Origin: Epiperipatus broadwayi
Taxonomy: Eukaryota > Onychophora > Udeonychophora > Euonychophora > Peripatidae
Assembly (NCBI GenBank): GCA_028023455.1
Contig: JAQFVV010006475.1
Span: forward strand, 1,052,001-1,116,000
Direction of reading: 5' to 3'
DNA length: 64,000 nucleotides
Position numbers and translations under genes: made by a program. The notes under the pieces are model-generated. The model was not told the DNA's origin. It saw only the letters and a program-made list of their open reading frames with translations, and did no database searches. This document shows, piece after piece, positions 35,820-47,973 of the stretch (within the stretch, counting starts at the first letter, position 1; the number at the start of each line of letters is the position of its first letter).

Positions 35820-36760
35820 TAATTAAAGTAATAAATGAAAATCAAATAGTGAATCACTGTAACTATATGGAATTATTTTTTTTATAAAATGTGTAAGTTA
35901 GAAGTAACATTATTTTTTAAATTATTAATCAGTTTATTAAATAATTGTTTAAAAATATTTTAGTGTTAAAGTCTTTATGCCTCCAGTCATCTGTTACATG
36001 AATTGGCAGTGTGTGTGACTTGATTTTATTACTGCTTAATGTTTTAGGCATTTTAAAATTATCTCTATAAAATTATTTAAAGTAAAGTAGTGTAAACCCT
36101 ATATTTATGCTTTTTTTATTCACATTTACAGCTCCTAAAGTTTTATAATCTTGAGTTAGCTCTGGAGTGCAATGATGGTTGGTTGTATGAATGTAGGGGT
36201 TATACTCTCAATGGCACCAAAGTATTATCTTTAAAGTCCATTCACTGCATTTTGTGATTTATATTATGAATTAAGCTTAGTTGGCCTGTACATTAAGGAT
36301 ACTGTATGGCCAGATCATTGATGATGATCAGCATCTATCAGTGCTGTAGCATTTTTTATTATCATTAGTGATGGATTATCTCTTAAGTTTGTGCATCCAA
36401 ATAATAATTATATATTTTGCTCTAAATTTGTAGATAAGTAGCCTGTTTTTTAAGTGTACCTCTTTTAATTTAAATACAAATGGTGTCTTAATCAAAGATG
36501 AGTTTTTTGACTGTTGATTTCATCATTAATGTTGATGATTCAATTGTTTATATATAATTTCTGGAGATATTAGTATTAATTTGTAGTTTATAATTTATGA
36601 TTAATATTCCCTATATATTTGACTTCTTTTATATTTATTCATTGTATATGGGGATGATGATTTTCCATCTTCCCATGTTACCTCTTCTTGCCATATCATT
36701 ACAAATGATACCTAATGTGGGACCAATAATGATCAAGTTCTAGTGGTCAAAGGTACAAAA
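35820..36760 (+). repeat. R1 dispersed repeat, copy A (5'-truncated)
   Basis: Shares with the copies at 39820-41730 and 58430-60190 the series AAATAGTGAATCACT.TAACTATAT, TGTTTA.AAAATATT.TAGT, GAGTTAGCTCT, GATGTAGGGGTT, GATGATGATCAGCAT, GTGCATCCAAATAAT and GATATTAGTATTAATTTGTAG. The leftmost ~0.9 kb of the family is absent. It ends near CCATATCATTACA. No ORF of note. Confidence 0.8.
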
Positions 36761-36799
36761 TGACCACAACATGATGCTCAAATATGATAACACCTGAGA

Positions 36800-39700
36800 A
36801 AGAAAATTCTTTATTTTGATACAGAATTAATTTTATAAAATGTATTACTTTTAAATATGACACGATGATTGATGATGATTAACTTAATTTGATCAAAAAT
36901 CATAGAAGTAGTGCTATTGATATATATATATATAGGTTTATATTTAAAAGAGAATAATCCAAGAATGATTTTTTGAGAATGGATTGAGTTTTTGTCTTTT
37001 GGGGTTTGTTTTGCTGTGCTTTCAGTGCTGATAATGAATGGTGGATTTTGCCATTGTCTTGAGGATACAATTTTTTTATGCAACTTCTCTCCAATCCACT
37101 TTTAAGTTTTTATATTTCCAATTGTTTATCATTGCCAGTTACCTTAGTCCTGCCATGAACCTCAGCCTCTAAATAATCCTCAAAGGAGAAAGGCATCATG
37201 TTGTATTTACCATCCCTTAAGACTCAAAGAAATAGGGCTTTCCAAAGATTTTTGCATTATTATTTTTGTTTTGGGTTGTAGATGTCTTACAACGTCTAAA
37301 CTTGATAAACCATCTATACTTCAGTGGCTGAATTTTGTATCTATTCCAGGATTGCTAGTCATTGTGCATTCTTTTGGCATCATATGCTTGTTAGATCTCT
37401 GAGAAAAGTTTTGGCAAATAATTTGTTTTATGAACTTTGTTTTATATATGCACATGTACTTAAAAGTAAATGATAATAAAAATAGTGAATGAGGAAATTG
37501 GTCACATACATATGAGCAGGATAGAAATGGAAAATAAAGCAGAAGGAAATAAATACATGTACAATAAAAGTCAAGTATTGAGACAGGTTTAGTTTGTAAT
37601 AATAATAATAGTGGTAGTATTAGGTAAGGTGAAAAATAATTTTTAAAAAAACTCATATTTGAATTTTCTGCATGTAAAAATAATTTATCACAGTTTTCTA
37701 GAAAATTAAAAATGATTTTTATCCACATATTTGGTGATGAACAAAATTAAAAAATGTGGAAGAATATGAGCAGAAATAAAAAGATAAGCCACTAGCAGAA
37801 TAATCCCAGAGAATAGAGAAGGCTTCTATGTTAGCCTAATTATTAGACATGTTTGAACAAATGAATCAACAAAGAGAAAAGAGTAATAAAAAGAAATGTG
37901 ATAATATAACTCAAGTAATGGATGAAAATAAAAGAGCAAGACATGGAAATAGAATGCAATGAAACAATGTTAGATGAAATGGATGAAATTAAATGCCATC
38001 AAGTGATGTTAGATGGAAGTGTAGGAAATTAAACAGAAAAGAAATAATAGTCTGAAAATGATGATGAAAATAGATGAAGAGCAGGATGAAAAGTTAAGGA
38101 TAACAAAAAGATATGGGTTAAGATTGAGGAAATTATTCAGAAAAGAGAAAAAGACAATCAAAAAATGAACCAAAGGATTTATGAAGATAGAATCTAACCC
38201 AAATAAGTGAGTAAAATAGAAAAGGTATTGTTACTGCTACATATAAATATATCATAGATACTTAGGCATTAGTAGTGATGATGCTGATGTCTTTGATGTG
38301 GATGATCATTTGGATGAAAACACAAATGATGAAAAATGTAATAAACAAAAGATGGAAAGTGAAATAAATTGTAATGATGGAAAAGAATTGAATGGATTTT
38401 TTAATGAAATAAATATTAATATAGTGAATAAAAATTATACAAAATGTAGACCAAGGGACAAATGGACAAAAACAATTGGAAGAAAGTGTTGAAAGTGAAT
38501 AAAAATATATGGAAATAATGATTTAAAAGAGTGAAAATGGAAAGAAGGAAAATGAGCAAAAAACTGAAGAAAAAGTACAGGATCAAATATCAGAAATATG
38601 CAAGGTAGATACCAGAGAGAACTATACTCATTTTACAAGACCAGATATATCGATTGAAAGTATTAATTTCTGGTTTTCTATTAAGTGGATAAATAAAATT
38701 TAAGTATGACTTATCAAATAAGTTAATTCAGATTATTACTTAGGGTGACAAAAATGTATTGAGCTGATAGTAGAATTGCTAAGGCAAGAAACACATGAAT
38801 GATTAGGAAGTGGAGATTTTGGCTCTTCTAACTTTCAATATAAAACATTACTGAAAATGAAAGAAAACTGATAAATAATAGGGGTGGTGAAAGAAGATAA
38901 TTTAAGCAAGGAGATTTGGATGAGAAAAAATAATAATAGTCCAGTGAGTAAAGAAAATGTAAATAGGTCCAATTCAACTAGAGTAAAAAAAATTTAAGTC
39001 ATGAAGATCAATCAATAATTTACAGACTGAAAGAAACAGAATATTCCTATAACTTCCAGCAGCATTAGTAATAAGGTGACCATTAAAATATATAGTTAAT
39101 AGAACATGCATTTCCATTGTATTGTCTCATCATTTGAAGGATGGGATGTTGTAATATTGTGGGAAGTGGCAAACTCTTGTCATGCTAATACTATGTGCTT
39201 GTTAAATTTTATAATCATTTAATTAAATGGGGAAACAATATTTAATTTTCTTATGTTTTTTATAATAATAATGAGTATTTATTTAAATATTTTTTTCATC
39301 ACTTGATAATTTTGAAATTTTCAAATATTTCAAACATATTGTAAATATTTGAAATGTATTATAATTTGTAAATGTATGTAAAAAAGAAAAATATAAAATC
39401 AGATAAATAATTTATGTTGTTCTCATTTTCATTAATTTTATCTATATACCTAGTTTTAATTTTAACTTTGAAAGTATATTAAGAGAATAATTTTTCTCTT
39501 TAATAAATTACTTTATAAATTTTTATTCTAATTTTTAAGAGAGAGATGGTTTTAAAAGAAAGAAGCAAAAAATAAATATTTAATATTTTTGTTCAATTTT
39601 GTTTTAAATATTTAGTTTTTTTTTGTTGTTGTTATTTGTCTTCAATACAATAGGCAATATTTATCAGGTCAGTGTAATTAGTTTGATTATTTGGTTTTGT

Positions 39701-39800
39701 TTTTTGGCAGAAAATATCTAATTAAAGAGGTATTTTTAAACTATGATTGGAAATTTTTAATTAATAAAAAAGAGGAAATTATCTAACCAATGTTTTTTGT
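36800..39800. other. Non-coding stretch with a purine-rich block
   Basis: From about 37740 to 39000 the + strand is rich in A and G (GATGAAAT, GAAAAGAG, AATGGA words). A 64-codon frame at 38298-38492 is acidic and Asn-rich and matches nothing I know. It might be a decayed transposon ORF, but no motif supports this. The minus-strand open frame at 37321-37728 (135 codons, Phe/Leu/Ser/Cys-rich) is also unlike a real protein. No clear gene. Confidence 0.5.
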
Positions 39801-39819
39801 AATTAGTAGTAATTTTTTT

Positions 39820-41730
39820 CATGAAAGAGACAGGATTGTGATTTGTTGGAGGCAGGTTTGTTCCAAAGGTTGGAATGGGTAGATTATTAGACTTCAGTTT
39901 TTTATAAGCAGAGGTCGGTCTTAAACAAGCTATTGATGAGGACAGTAAGAGTTTTATGTAAGCTGTTGAGAAACAGTCATTTCTGAATTATCTGCTGAAA
40001 AAGAAAAGTAAAAATTCAGCTGTGAAGAGCACACCATTAGTTTAGAAAAATGTTTTAAATGGAATTAAAGAACTTGTGCTATGACATAGCTAGATGCTAA
40101 GTTTTCTCTATTTCCATGTAACTTCCTTCACTGGAAAAAATGTAAAAGGAAGAAAATGTCCTTAAAGTAATCTGCCACAAATCTTGTTTCCACCCAAGAA
40201 CATGAGTGTCTTTTTCTTTGTGTATAGATGTTCTAGCACATTATGAGATTGAAAATTGATCAATTTAGTCTGTGAAACCTAAATTACTCTATTGCAAAAA
40301 TGGAGAAAATTAACTGAATTTTAGTCTTGAAGGACTTGTAATGAAAATAAATTCATAGTTAAAGGTATTTATTTTGATGTGCACATTTAAATTTATAAAG
40401 GAATTTTTTTAATTCAGTAGCATTTGATATTAATCAGTAATTTTATTAGTATTTTTTTAATTGAAACATGTGTTTTAATTCATTTGACTTTTCCCTTCAA
40501 AATTATAAAAAGGGTTTTTAGAGAATTTGTATTAAATTTAAGATTTTCTTTTGAAACATGTTTTTTTTTTATTCATTTTATTTTCCCTCCCAAAATTTAA
40601 CAAAGGGTTTTTTAGTTTAAAGATTTTTATCTCTGATTATGAAAAAGTTGTTTTCGAATTTTTATTTAATATGAAATAGTTAATTAAGTTATTGGATGAA
40701 ATTCAAATAGTGAATCACTTTAACTATATAAAATTATATTTTTTAATAAAATGTATAAGCTTGAATTAATATGTTATGTCTTTTTTTTATTTTTAATTAT
40801 GAAACAGTGTAGTACGTAATTGTTTACAAAATATTCTAGTCTTAATGTTTTTATTTCTTTAGATGTCTTTTATATTGAGTGTGTGTGTGACTTGAATTTG
40901 CCTCAGTAAAATTATTTGAAGTACAATAGAGTTAGCTGTTATATTTATGTTTCTCTTGTTCAGTTATAGTCTTAGAGTTTTATGATTGTGAGTTAGCTCT
41001 AGAGAGCAGTAATTGTTATTATATGGATGTAGGGGTTTATATTTGTGTTTGGACATGCTCATAGTAACTCTGGATGGCACAAAGATATCACCTTTAAAGT
41101 TCTTTCACTGTATTTTGTTTTTTATTAGAAATTCAAGTTATATTTGACCAGTACACTGACAATCCCATATGCCCAGAAAATTGATGATGATCAGCATGTA
41201 TTTGTGTTCCAGTATTTTTATTATGTGTGACAGATTAGCATTTAAGTGTGTGCATCCAAATAATGATTGTATATCTTGCCCTAAGTTAGGCAGTGACTAG
41301 ATAAGTAACCTGTTCTTGAAGTGTATTTCTTTAAATTAGTTTTTTTTTCAGGTGTCATAGCATCGGCCAGGACGTGAACCTGCAACCCGGGCAACTGCTT
41401 GTAAGGCAGTCGCGCTGACCTCTTGACCACCAATGCAAGACAAATGAGTTTTTTTATCTGTGATTGTTGATTTCATGATTAATGTGGATGAGTTAATTGT
41501 TTCTGTATAATTGTCTGTGATATTAGTATTAATTTGTAGTTTATAACTTAAGATTAGTATAATTATATATTATTTGTCTCGTGCTCAGTCATGTGTCCAT
41601 TTCTACTACATTACCTATAAATTTGACCTCTCATATTTATTCATTTTATATTTTGATCTATGGGTATGATAATTTTCCATCTCCTTGTGTCAGCTTTTAT
41701 TACCATACTATTACAGTATACATTTTGGTT
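39820..41730 (+). repeat. R1 dispersed repeat, copy B (longest, about 1.9 kb)
   Basis: Aligns with copy C (58430-60190) over almost its whole length: early words such as GTTCCAAA..TGGAATG and CAGAG, then AAGTAATCTGC.ACAAA, AAGA.CATGAGTGTCT, AAAATATTCTAGT.TTAAT, GATGTAGGG and GATGATCAGCATG. Differences are numerous, so the copies are old. There is no open frame of coding quality, no tRNA-like promoter and no clear terminal repeats. A tRNA-derived SINE is nested at 41340-41442. Confidence 0.8.
41340..41442 (-). mobile_element. tRNA-derived SINE-like repeat, copy B, nested in R1
   Basis: On the minus strand it reads TGGTGGTCAAGAGGTCAGCGCGACTGC, then CTTACAAGCAG (a 7-nt anticodon-like loop CTTACAA, anticodon TAC), CCCGGGTTGCAGGTTCACGTCC (box B-like GGTTCACGTCC) and GATGCTATGACACC, with a poly(A) tail (T run on the + strand). 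The arm fits a tRNA-Val(TAC)-like ancestor. It interrupts R1 copy B exactly where copy A (36475-36500) is continuous, so it inserted after R1. Confidence 0.8.
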
Positions 41731-41746
41731 AATATCAATTTATAAT

Positions 41747-41775
41747 ATTCTAATATCAAATTTTGATATTAGAAT
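41747..41775. repeat. Perfect short palindrome (13-bp arms, 3-nt centre)
   Basis: ATTCTAATATCAA (41747-41759) and TTGATATTAGAAT (41763-41775) are exact reverse complements around ATT, just past the right edge of R1 copy B. Confidence 0.9.
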
Positions 41776-41999
41776 TTAATTGCTCATTTTCTAGCATCTT
41801 GTGATTTAAATCTAAATTCTGCTACAGTCTATTAAAAGGTTGACAAAGCTTATCAAATTATTATTAATAGTAATCAGGTATTATTATATTCTGTTCCTAA
41901 TTATTCAATCTTTTTTCATGCATAATGTTTTTATATAATATTTATAGATAGAATAGGATATATATATATTGTAATGTTTTTCATATTTTGATAGATTCT

Positions 42000-44745
42000 G
42001 GTAGGCCTTTTTTATACACTATTAAATGAAAGTTAATCAAGCTATGGATAAGAAAATATCTTGTTCCTATTTTCAAAAACATAGCTATATTTCCTGATTA
42101 GCTGGCCTATTAATTATTACGACCTACACTACCAATGGAATCAGCTTTTTATTTATAAGGGAGCCAAGATTCATACAAGAATCCACTGAAATCCGTTATG
42201 TCACACATCGTAAATTAAGAATAAAATAATTTAAAGGATCGGGGTTTTGACTTCCCATAACTTAGTTACTTTTCAGAGAATAATACACCCGGGGCTTAGT
42301 TAATAACTATTGGCAAAGGTAAATTACACATTTAAATTCTAATAAACTATCATTAAGAACATATAATGAAAGGTTGATAAAAGCAAAATATTTTATTCAA
42401 ACAAATTAAAATATTTAAAAGATAAATCACTAATAAGTTGGAAAGAATACACACATGCTAATCCAGACATGAATCAATTAATTAAAAACAGTTTCACAAT
42501 TATAGTTCACTTCCAAATTTCTTCTAGAAAGTTCTTTAAAATGAAAGGCTCTTGAATAAGAAAATTAATGTCTCTATCAGGATTATATTATAAGCTTAAT
42601 TTAGTCATAATTGGGAATAATTAATCATAGCTTACTGGTAAGTTTAGCAAGTTTACAAAGATTGTTGATTACCATGCATGGTTTTTTATACGGTAGAATG
42701 AGCTCATGGCCATTGGTTTTAACTTGTTCTTGGTCCGTCCTAAAGGCTAGTCATGAAAGCTTTTCTGGTGATGTCTTCATGAATGATGTCAGCAAAAGCC
42801 TTGGTCTAATCCTGCATGATGAATTATTTCAGCAAACAAACAAGACCATGATCACACTGGTATTCTTCCTTTTATACTCGAGGTTCAGTTTTCAGACTTC
42901 TCTGCATATTTGTTTTATGACCCTTCGGTTTATAATCTTATACATTTATTTTGTATTTTTCTGTTACAAAGTTCTCCTTTTTATAAAGCCTTTCTGCCAT
43001 CTTTAATTAGCTTCCAAAAAGATTTTACTGATTATAATCTGCATGTGGAATTCTCTTTCCTTTAGTCTATCTGGATTAGTAATCTGCATATCTTTTATTC
43101 TTTCCAATTTTAACTTTTATTTTTAATTACATAAAAAAAAATATGAACGAAAAATTTAACTTTCATTGTACATTTAGAAATAAAAAAAACTACACAAACT
43201 AAAAAAAAAATTTAAATGCGTCAATTTAAATGATCTTTAAATTTATGGGTTTTTTTAAGCTCTTAACAAATGCCAATATATTTGCACCATATATAAAAAA
43301 ATGGTACAATATATATATATATATTGTGGTTCTGGAAATAGAAGCCTGAAACGGTGGTCAGCCAACAGTACATAGTTGATATAGTAAGCATGTATCAGGT
43401 TGATTTAAAGCAAAATACAATGATTTCATGGTATTTTTTGATGTGCATGTATGTAAATAAATGAGATGTATAAAAGTATCTTACTTGAATTAAATAAACA
43501 AATAAAGATATAAATAAAACTTATTTATTAAAATCAATTTTAAATGAAAAATTTAATCCATATAAGGGCCCTTAAATTAAAGCAAACGAGTTTGAAATAT
43601 ATATATATATTTGAAAAAAGTTAATTTGATTAGATTTATACCTAACAAAAGTGAATGTACAATCTGGTCTGTGATTGTAATTAAAAGATTAAAAAAAGGA
43701 ATTACTAATTTATCATGTATTTTTAATTACTAATCTATTGTGTATTTTTAATTAAAAAGAAAAATTAGAAGAAACTACATTTCAGAAGGCGAGGTCACAT
43801 GCTTTCTTTAGTACTGGACTGGAGAATTGAGAAGAGAAATCAGTAGCTCTCTAATTATTGAAAAGAATAGGAGAAACTTTTTGGTGTGAACTATACTTGT
43901 GGCTGATGTATACATCATTGTGTTGGAATGAAATGATTTCTTAAATATCAACTGCCATTACAAAAATAGAAACTTTTAATTTATAGTATATTATTATTGT
44001 TTGCTGATACAGCCACAGAAAATGCATTCTTGAATAATTTAAACCTATACCAACCTACTTGAACTCAACTTTAATGCCATAACACTGGATTAATTACAAT
44101 GCCTATGAAGGATGTGCCTCTTATTTCGGAAATAATATAAATTGGAAAAATTGGAAGAAGAAACATCAAAAGTTTTACCCCATACTAATTTCTAGTGGGA
44201 GTTATAAATATATACATTGGTAAGATTCTTCCTTTTAAAAGCATTAACAAAAGGAAATAGAAAAGGCCTTAATAAGTCAATATAAGCCATTTACTGTATT
44301 CTAATTTACTTTTTTTATATTTGTTATTTAGTTTTTATTTAATTATTTTTGAATATGTTTATTCATTGTATGAATTTATTCTTAAATAATTATTTTACTT
44401 TTGTATGCATATGTGATGGATTTAGTTGTATCTTCTAAATAAATAAGTATTAAAATTATTATTATTATTAAAAATAATTATTAGTTTATAAATTAAAGTT
44501 GTCAATGCCATTATATAACAAATTTTATTTCAAATGTACTCACTAACTCTTATCAGTTTGTGTTTGTAAAGAAAACAGTTAATTTATGGAGACTGCTTGT
44601 AAATGCCAAATGTCATTCAGTAATTGAAAAACTATCAGAATTGAAATTGGTCCAGTCAGCATTTTTTTTCTTTTGACAAATGAAAGTTGGCATTCTAGTA
44701 AAGGCTGAAAATATATGCCTTTTTTATTTAACATAAATTACTGAG
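42000..44745. other. Non-coding stretch with one 131-codon open frame
   Basis: A 131-codon frame at 42611-43006 is the longest non-transposon frame here, but it becomes Phe/Tyr/Leu-rich towards the end and shows no domain, so I do not call it a gene. TA runs occur near 43310 and 43590, and an ATT run near 44455. Otherwise it is AT-rich and plain. Confidence 0.5.
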
Positions 44746-44749
44746 TGAT

Positions 44750-44761
44750 AAAGCCTGTTTG
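44750..44761. repeat. Left target-site duplication of the RTE element
   Basis: AAAGCCTGTTTG, identical to 47974-47985 on the other side of the RTE copy. Confidence 0.8.
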
Positions 44762-45160
44762 GCTGCAGAAAGGAGTTTACTATTAACTGAAAGGAGACCC
44801 TTTGATTCTTCATGGAGGCCTTAAAGGAACCGAGCAGGGCAAATTCCTAATGTCTACTCCATACATTCTTGTCGTTGCAGCTTTTATTACTATGTGATTA
44901 TTCATATAGTATACGAACATCGATGAGCTGCTAACCAACATGCATTAGCCAGCATGGTGAGTTTATTGGCTTTTTACCTCCGAGTTTAAGAATATTTTTT
45001 CCAATATATACAATCATGACAGACAAAAATAAATCATAGCCCTTATTCCCGGGAGGCTGTAAAGTCACCAACCAAGGCAGCGGTTGGTGGTCGAAGGCGG
45101 AGGGTGCTAAGAATCCCCTGATTGTGGACTCAGGCTGCCATTTGATGATAACTTTTTATT
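44762..45160 (+). promoter_or_regulatory. 5' untranslated/promoter region of the RTE element
   Basis: Between the left duplication and the endonuclease start the sequence is less AT-rich than its surroundings, with blocks such as GGAACCGAGCAGGGC and GGTGGTCGAAGGCGGAGGG. RTE elements carry an internal promoter in this position; that role is an inference here. Confidence 0.45.
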
Positions 45161-46047
45161 TAGGTACTTACAACTGCAGATCATTTTCAAGTGAAGGAAG
45201 TTTGCAAGAGTTAGAAGAAGAACTGTCTTATATTAATTTGGACATTATTGGACTTTGTGAAGTTAGAAGAAAAGGTGAAGAAACAATTGATTTAAAAAGT
45301 AGACATATATTCTACTATAAAGGCACAAATATTGGAAATACAAGTGGAGTAGGATTCATTATAAATAAAAAATGGAAGAATAACATTGTGGAGATTGATA
45401 GTGTATCAGACAGAGTGGCAAGATTAGTTTTACAACTTAATAGCAGATACCAAATGCAGATAATTCAGGTTTATGCCCCAACAAGTTCTCATAGTAATGA
45501 AGTTATAGAAGATTTTTATATGGATGTACAAAAGGCTTTTGATCAGAATAAACAACATTTTAAAATTGTTATGGGAGACTTTAATTCTAGAATTGGTAAA
45601 CAAATGAAAGATGAAAATGCTGTAGGTAATTTTGGTTATGGTAATAGGAATGAGAGAGGACATAGACTTGTGAAGTTTGCGGATAAAGAAAAACTTTACA
45701 TTTTGAATTCTTTTTTCGAGAAAAATGTTAAAAGGAAATGAACATGGAAGCATCCAAATGAAGGTACAGCAGAATTGGATTATATTTTGACTAACAGAAA
45801 ATACATATTTCAAGATTGTAATGTTCTTAATAAATTTAACACAGGAAGTGATCATCGATTAGTAATATGTAAGATACATGTTAATGCAGAACTAGAGAGA
45901 CAAAAATTATTAAGAAAAACAATATTTACAGTTGATATTCCTAGTCTTCAGAAACATTCTAATGAATTTAAATTAGAACTTACAAATCGGTTTCAAGTAT
46001 TAGTAGATTTTGAACATGATTCAGATTTAAATGATATTAATAGGTAA
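45124..46047 (+). pseudogene. RTE endonuclease domain, one in-frame stop
   Basis: The endonuclease nicks target DNA to prime reverse transcription. Motifs in order: TYNCRS near 45166, GLCEVRRKGE near 45250 (catalytic Glu), VYAPTS near 45469, MGDFNSRIG near 45568 (Asp and Asn), GNRNERGHRL near 45640 and TGSDHRLV near 45842 (terminal Asp-His). This is the complete APE-type set. A TGA at 45739-45741 interrupts the frame where the family usually has Trp, and the same frame resumes after it to a TAA at 46045. There is no clear ATG; a GTG at 45124 opens the frame, and true initiation may differ. Similar proteins are often annotated in databases as 'craniofacial development protein 2-like'. Confidence 0.88.
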
Positions 46048-47020
46048 ATAAGCGATACACTTTTAAAAACTGCAACAAAGGTAGCTGGTAGAAAAAAACA
46101 GCAATTGACCAATAAAATTTCTACTGAGACTAGAGAATTTATGAAGAAAAGAAGGAATATGAGGATATACAACAATCATGCAATAAAAAATATTGAATAT
46201 CTTGAATTTTGTAAAATGGTGCGGAAAAGAGTTGAAAATGATATAGGAAGTATAATTGTGAACTAGCAAGGAAAGCTGTAGAAGAGAATAAAAGTCTAAA
46301 GAGTATAAAACAACATTTTGGTATTGGTAGGAAATTTATATCTGCAAAAAGAAAAAAAGACAGTATTATTACTAAAAAGAGATGACATCTTGAAATGTGT
46401 AGAAGACTTCTATCAGGAATTATAGAGTAATAAAGAACAAGTGCCTCCCATACCTATTATATCTTCCGAATTGCCCAGAATTTTGAATGAGGAAGTGAGA
46501 CATGCAACTAAATTTATGAAGAAAGAGAAGGCTCCAGGTAATGATGGAATTATAATTGATATACTAAAAGAAGCAGGTGAAGAAATAGAATTTTTTTTAG
46601 CAAAGTTATATACCAAATGTCTAAATAATAAAGATGTACCAGATGATTGGAAGAATGCAGTATTAATATTAATACTGTATTTAAAAAAGGTGATAAAGAA
46701 GATATTAGAAATTACAGACCTATCAGTCTTTTATCAGTTTTATACAAAATTTTTACTAAGATAATTACAATTCGTCTACAGAAAACACTGGATATCCATG
46801 AACCAAGAGAACAAGCTGGATTTAAAAGTGGTTTTAGTACAGTAGATCATATCCATGTATTGAGAGAAATTATAGAAAGGACAAATGAATATGAGTTGCC
46901 ATTACGCTTAGGATTTGTAGACTCTGAAAAGGCATTTGATTCTATAAACATTTTTTCAGTGATTAAAGCATTGGATCATCAAGGTGTAGATCCAGGATAT
47001 TGTCATATATTTTAAAGAAT
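46048..47020 (+). pseudogene. RTE linker and N-terminal reverse transcriptase, frameshifted
   Basis: After the stop at 46045 the same frame continues with a lysine-rich linker, then shifts near 46245 into ELARKAVEENKSLKSIKQ. Next comes KKEKAPGNDGIIIDILKEAG (near 46520), the RT 'APG.DG' block. Another shift near 46670 leads into GDKEDIRNYRPISLLSVLYKI, REQAGFKSGFSTVDHI and FVDSEKAFDSI (near 46912). The last is catalytic motif A, where the usual Asp is kept (V-D). A stop at about 47015 follows. The separate shifts make translation impossible, yet every block is well preserved. Confidence 0.85.
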
Positions 47021-47962
47021 ATTTATAAAAATGCAACAGTAACAATTAGATTACATAATGATAGTAGGAAAATCAACATTAAAAAGGATGTAAGACAGGG
47101 TGACTTCAAAACTTTTTACAGCAGTGCTGCAAGCAGTGTTTTGTGGATTAAAATGGGAAGCTAAAGGAGTGAAAGTAAGTGGAGATTATTTAAGTCATTT
47201 AGATTTTGCAGATGATGTAGTTGTTTTTGCAAATAATGCTTTAGAGCTACAGGAAATGTTGCAGGAGTTATCAGATGAAAGTAGGACTAAAGATAAATGT
47301 TAAAAAGACTAAAATAATGTTTAATAGTTTTTCTCAAAATATGAAAATAAAAATTGATTATGATGAGTTAAAAGAAGTTAACAGTTACAAATACCTTGGT
47401 CAGATTATTAATACAGATGGAAACATAATGGATTAAATTAATCACAGAATTAAACTTGGTTGGAGTGCTTTTTGGTAGAAATAACTTTATACTGAAAGGA
47501 ATATGCCTATGTGTTTGAAAAGGAATGTTTTTAATAAATATGTTTTGCCAGTTCTTACTTATGGATATGAGACTTGGACACTTAATAGAAGAGCAATACA
47601 GAGACTTCAGACCACCCAAAGAAGTATGGAGAGATGCATATTGGGAGTAACAAGAAGGGATCGAAAACGCAATTTATGGGTAAGAGAACAAACAGGTGTT
47701 ACTGACCTCATTGAAAAAATTAAAATACTGAAGTGGAGTTGGGCTGGACATATTGTTAGAAGAGATGAAAATAGATTGACAATTGAAATTTTAAAATTGG
47801 ATTCCAAGAGGTTGTAAAAGACCCAGAAAGAGACCACATGTGAGATGGATGGATGAAATAAGAAAGAATGCAGGGGTGATGTGGAGAAGAGAAGCTAAAG
47901 ATAGGAAAAGATGGATTGAACTTGGAGAGACTTTTATTCTGCAGTGGATTTATAATGGTTGA
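47021..47962 (+). pseudogene. RTE reverse transcriptase palm and C-terminal region, frameshifted
   Basis: Sequence continues through VRQGD near 47090 (motif B start) and HLDFADDVVVFAN, with the catalytic F-A-D-D at 47205-47216. Then come VKKTKIMFN near 47310 and YKYLGQIINTDGN near 47389. The C-terminal part reads YGYETWTLNRRAIQRLQTTQ, WSWAGHIVRR and, after a one-base shift near 47815, RPRKRPHVRWMDEIRK. It ends ...ILQWIYNG with a TGA at 47960-47962. A TAA at about 47434 and other shifts interrupt it. The (GAT)n tail overlaps the stop codon. Confidence 0.88.
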
Positions 47963-47973
47963 TGATGATGATG

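Larger units (their letters stand above)
44762..47973 (+). mobile_element. Near-full-length RTE-clade LINE (3,212 bp) with target-site duplication
   Basis: The element runs from a GC-richer 5' untranslated region (44762-45160) through an apurinic-type endonuclease, a linker, a reverse transcriptase and a short C-terminal region. It ends in GATGATGATGAT at 47961-47973. The endonuclease-RT order, the ~3.2-kb length, the lack of a separate ORF1 and the trinucleotide 3' tail are typical of RTE LINEs. Flanks carry the same 12 bp (AAAGCCTGTTTG), which marks an intact insertion. Several inactivating changes are present, so it is dead but younger than the copy at 29165-30427. It lies on the same strand as the CEP83 exon, probably within an intron or upstream. 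Confidence 0.92.

Noticed and set aside
37321-37728. 135-codon minus-strand open frame
   Set aside because: Hydrophobic, Phe/Leu/Ser/Cys-rich composition as expected from the complement of purine-rich DNA; no domain, signal or splice support.
42611-43006. 131-codon open frame
   Set aside because: No domain, composition drifts to Phe/Tyr/Leu, no promoter or splice context; probably chance, though the first half is less biased.
45430-47837. Several minus-strand open frames under the RTE element
   Set aside because: They are antisense shadows of the conserved endonuclease and RT frames.
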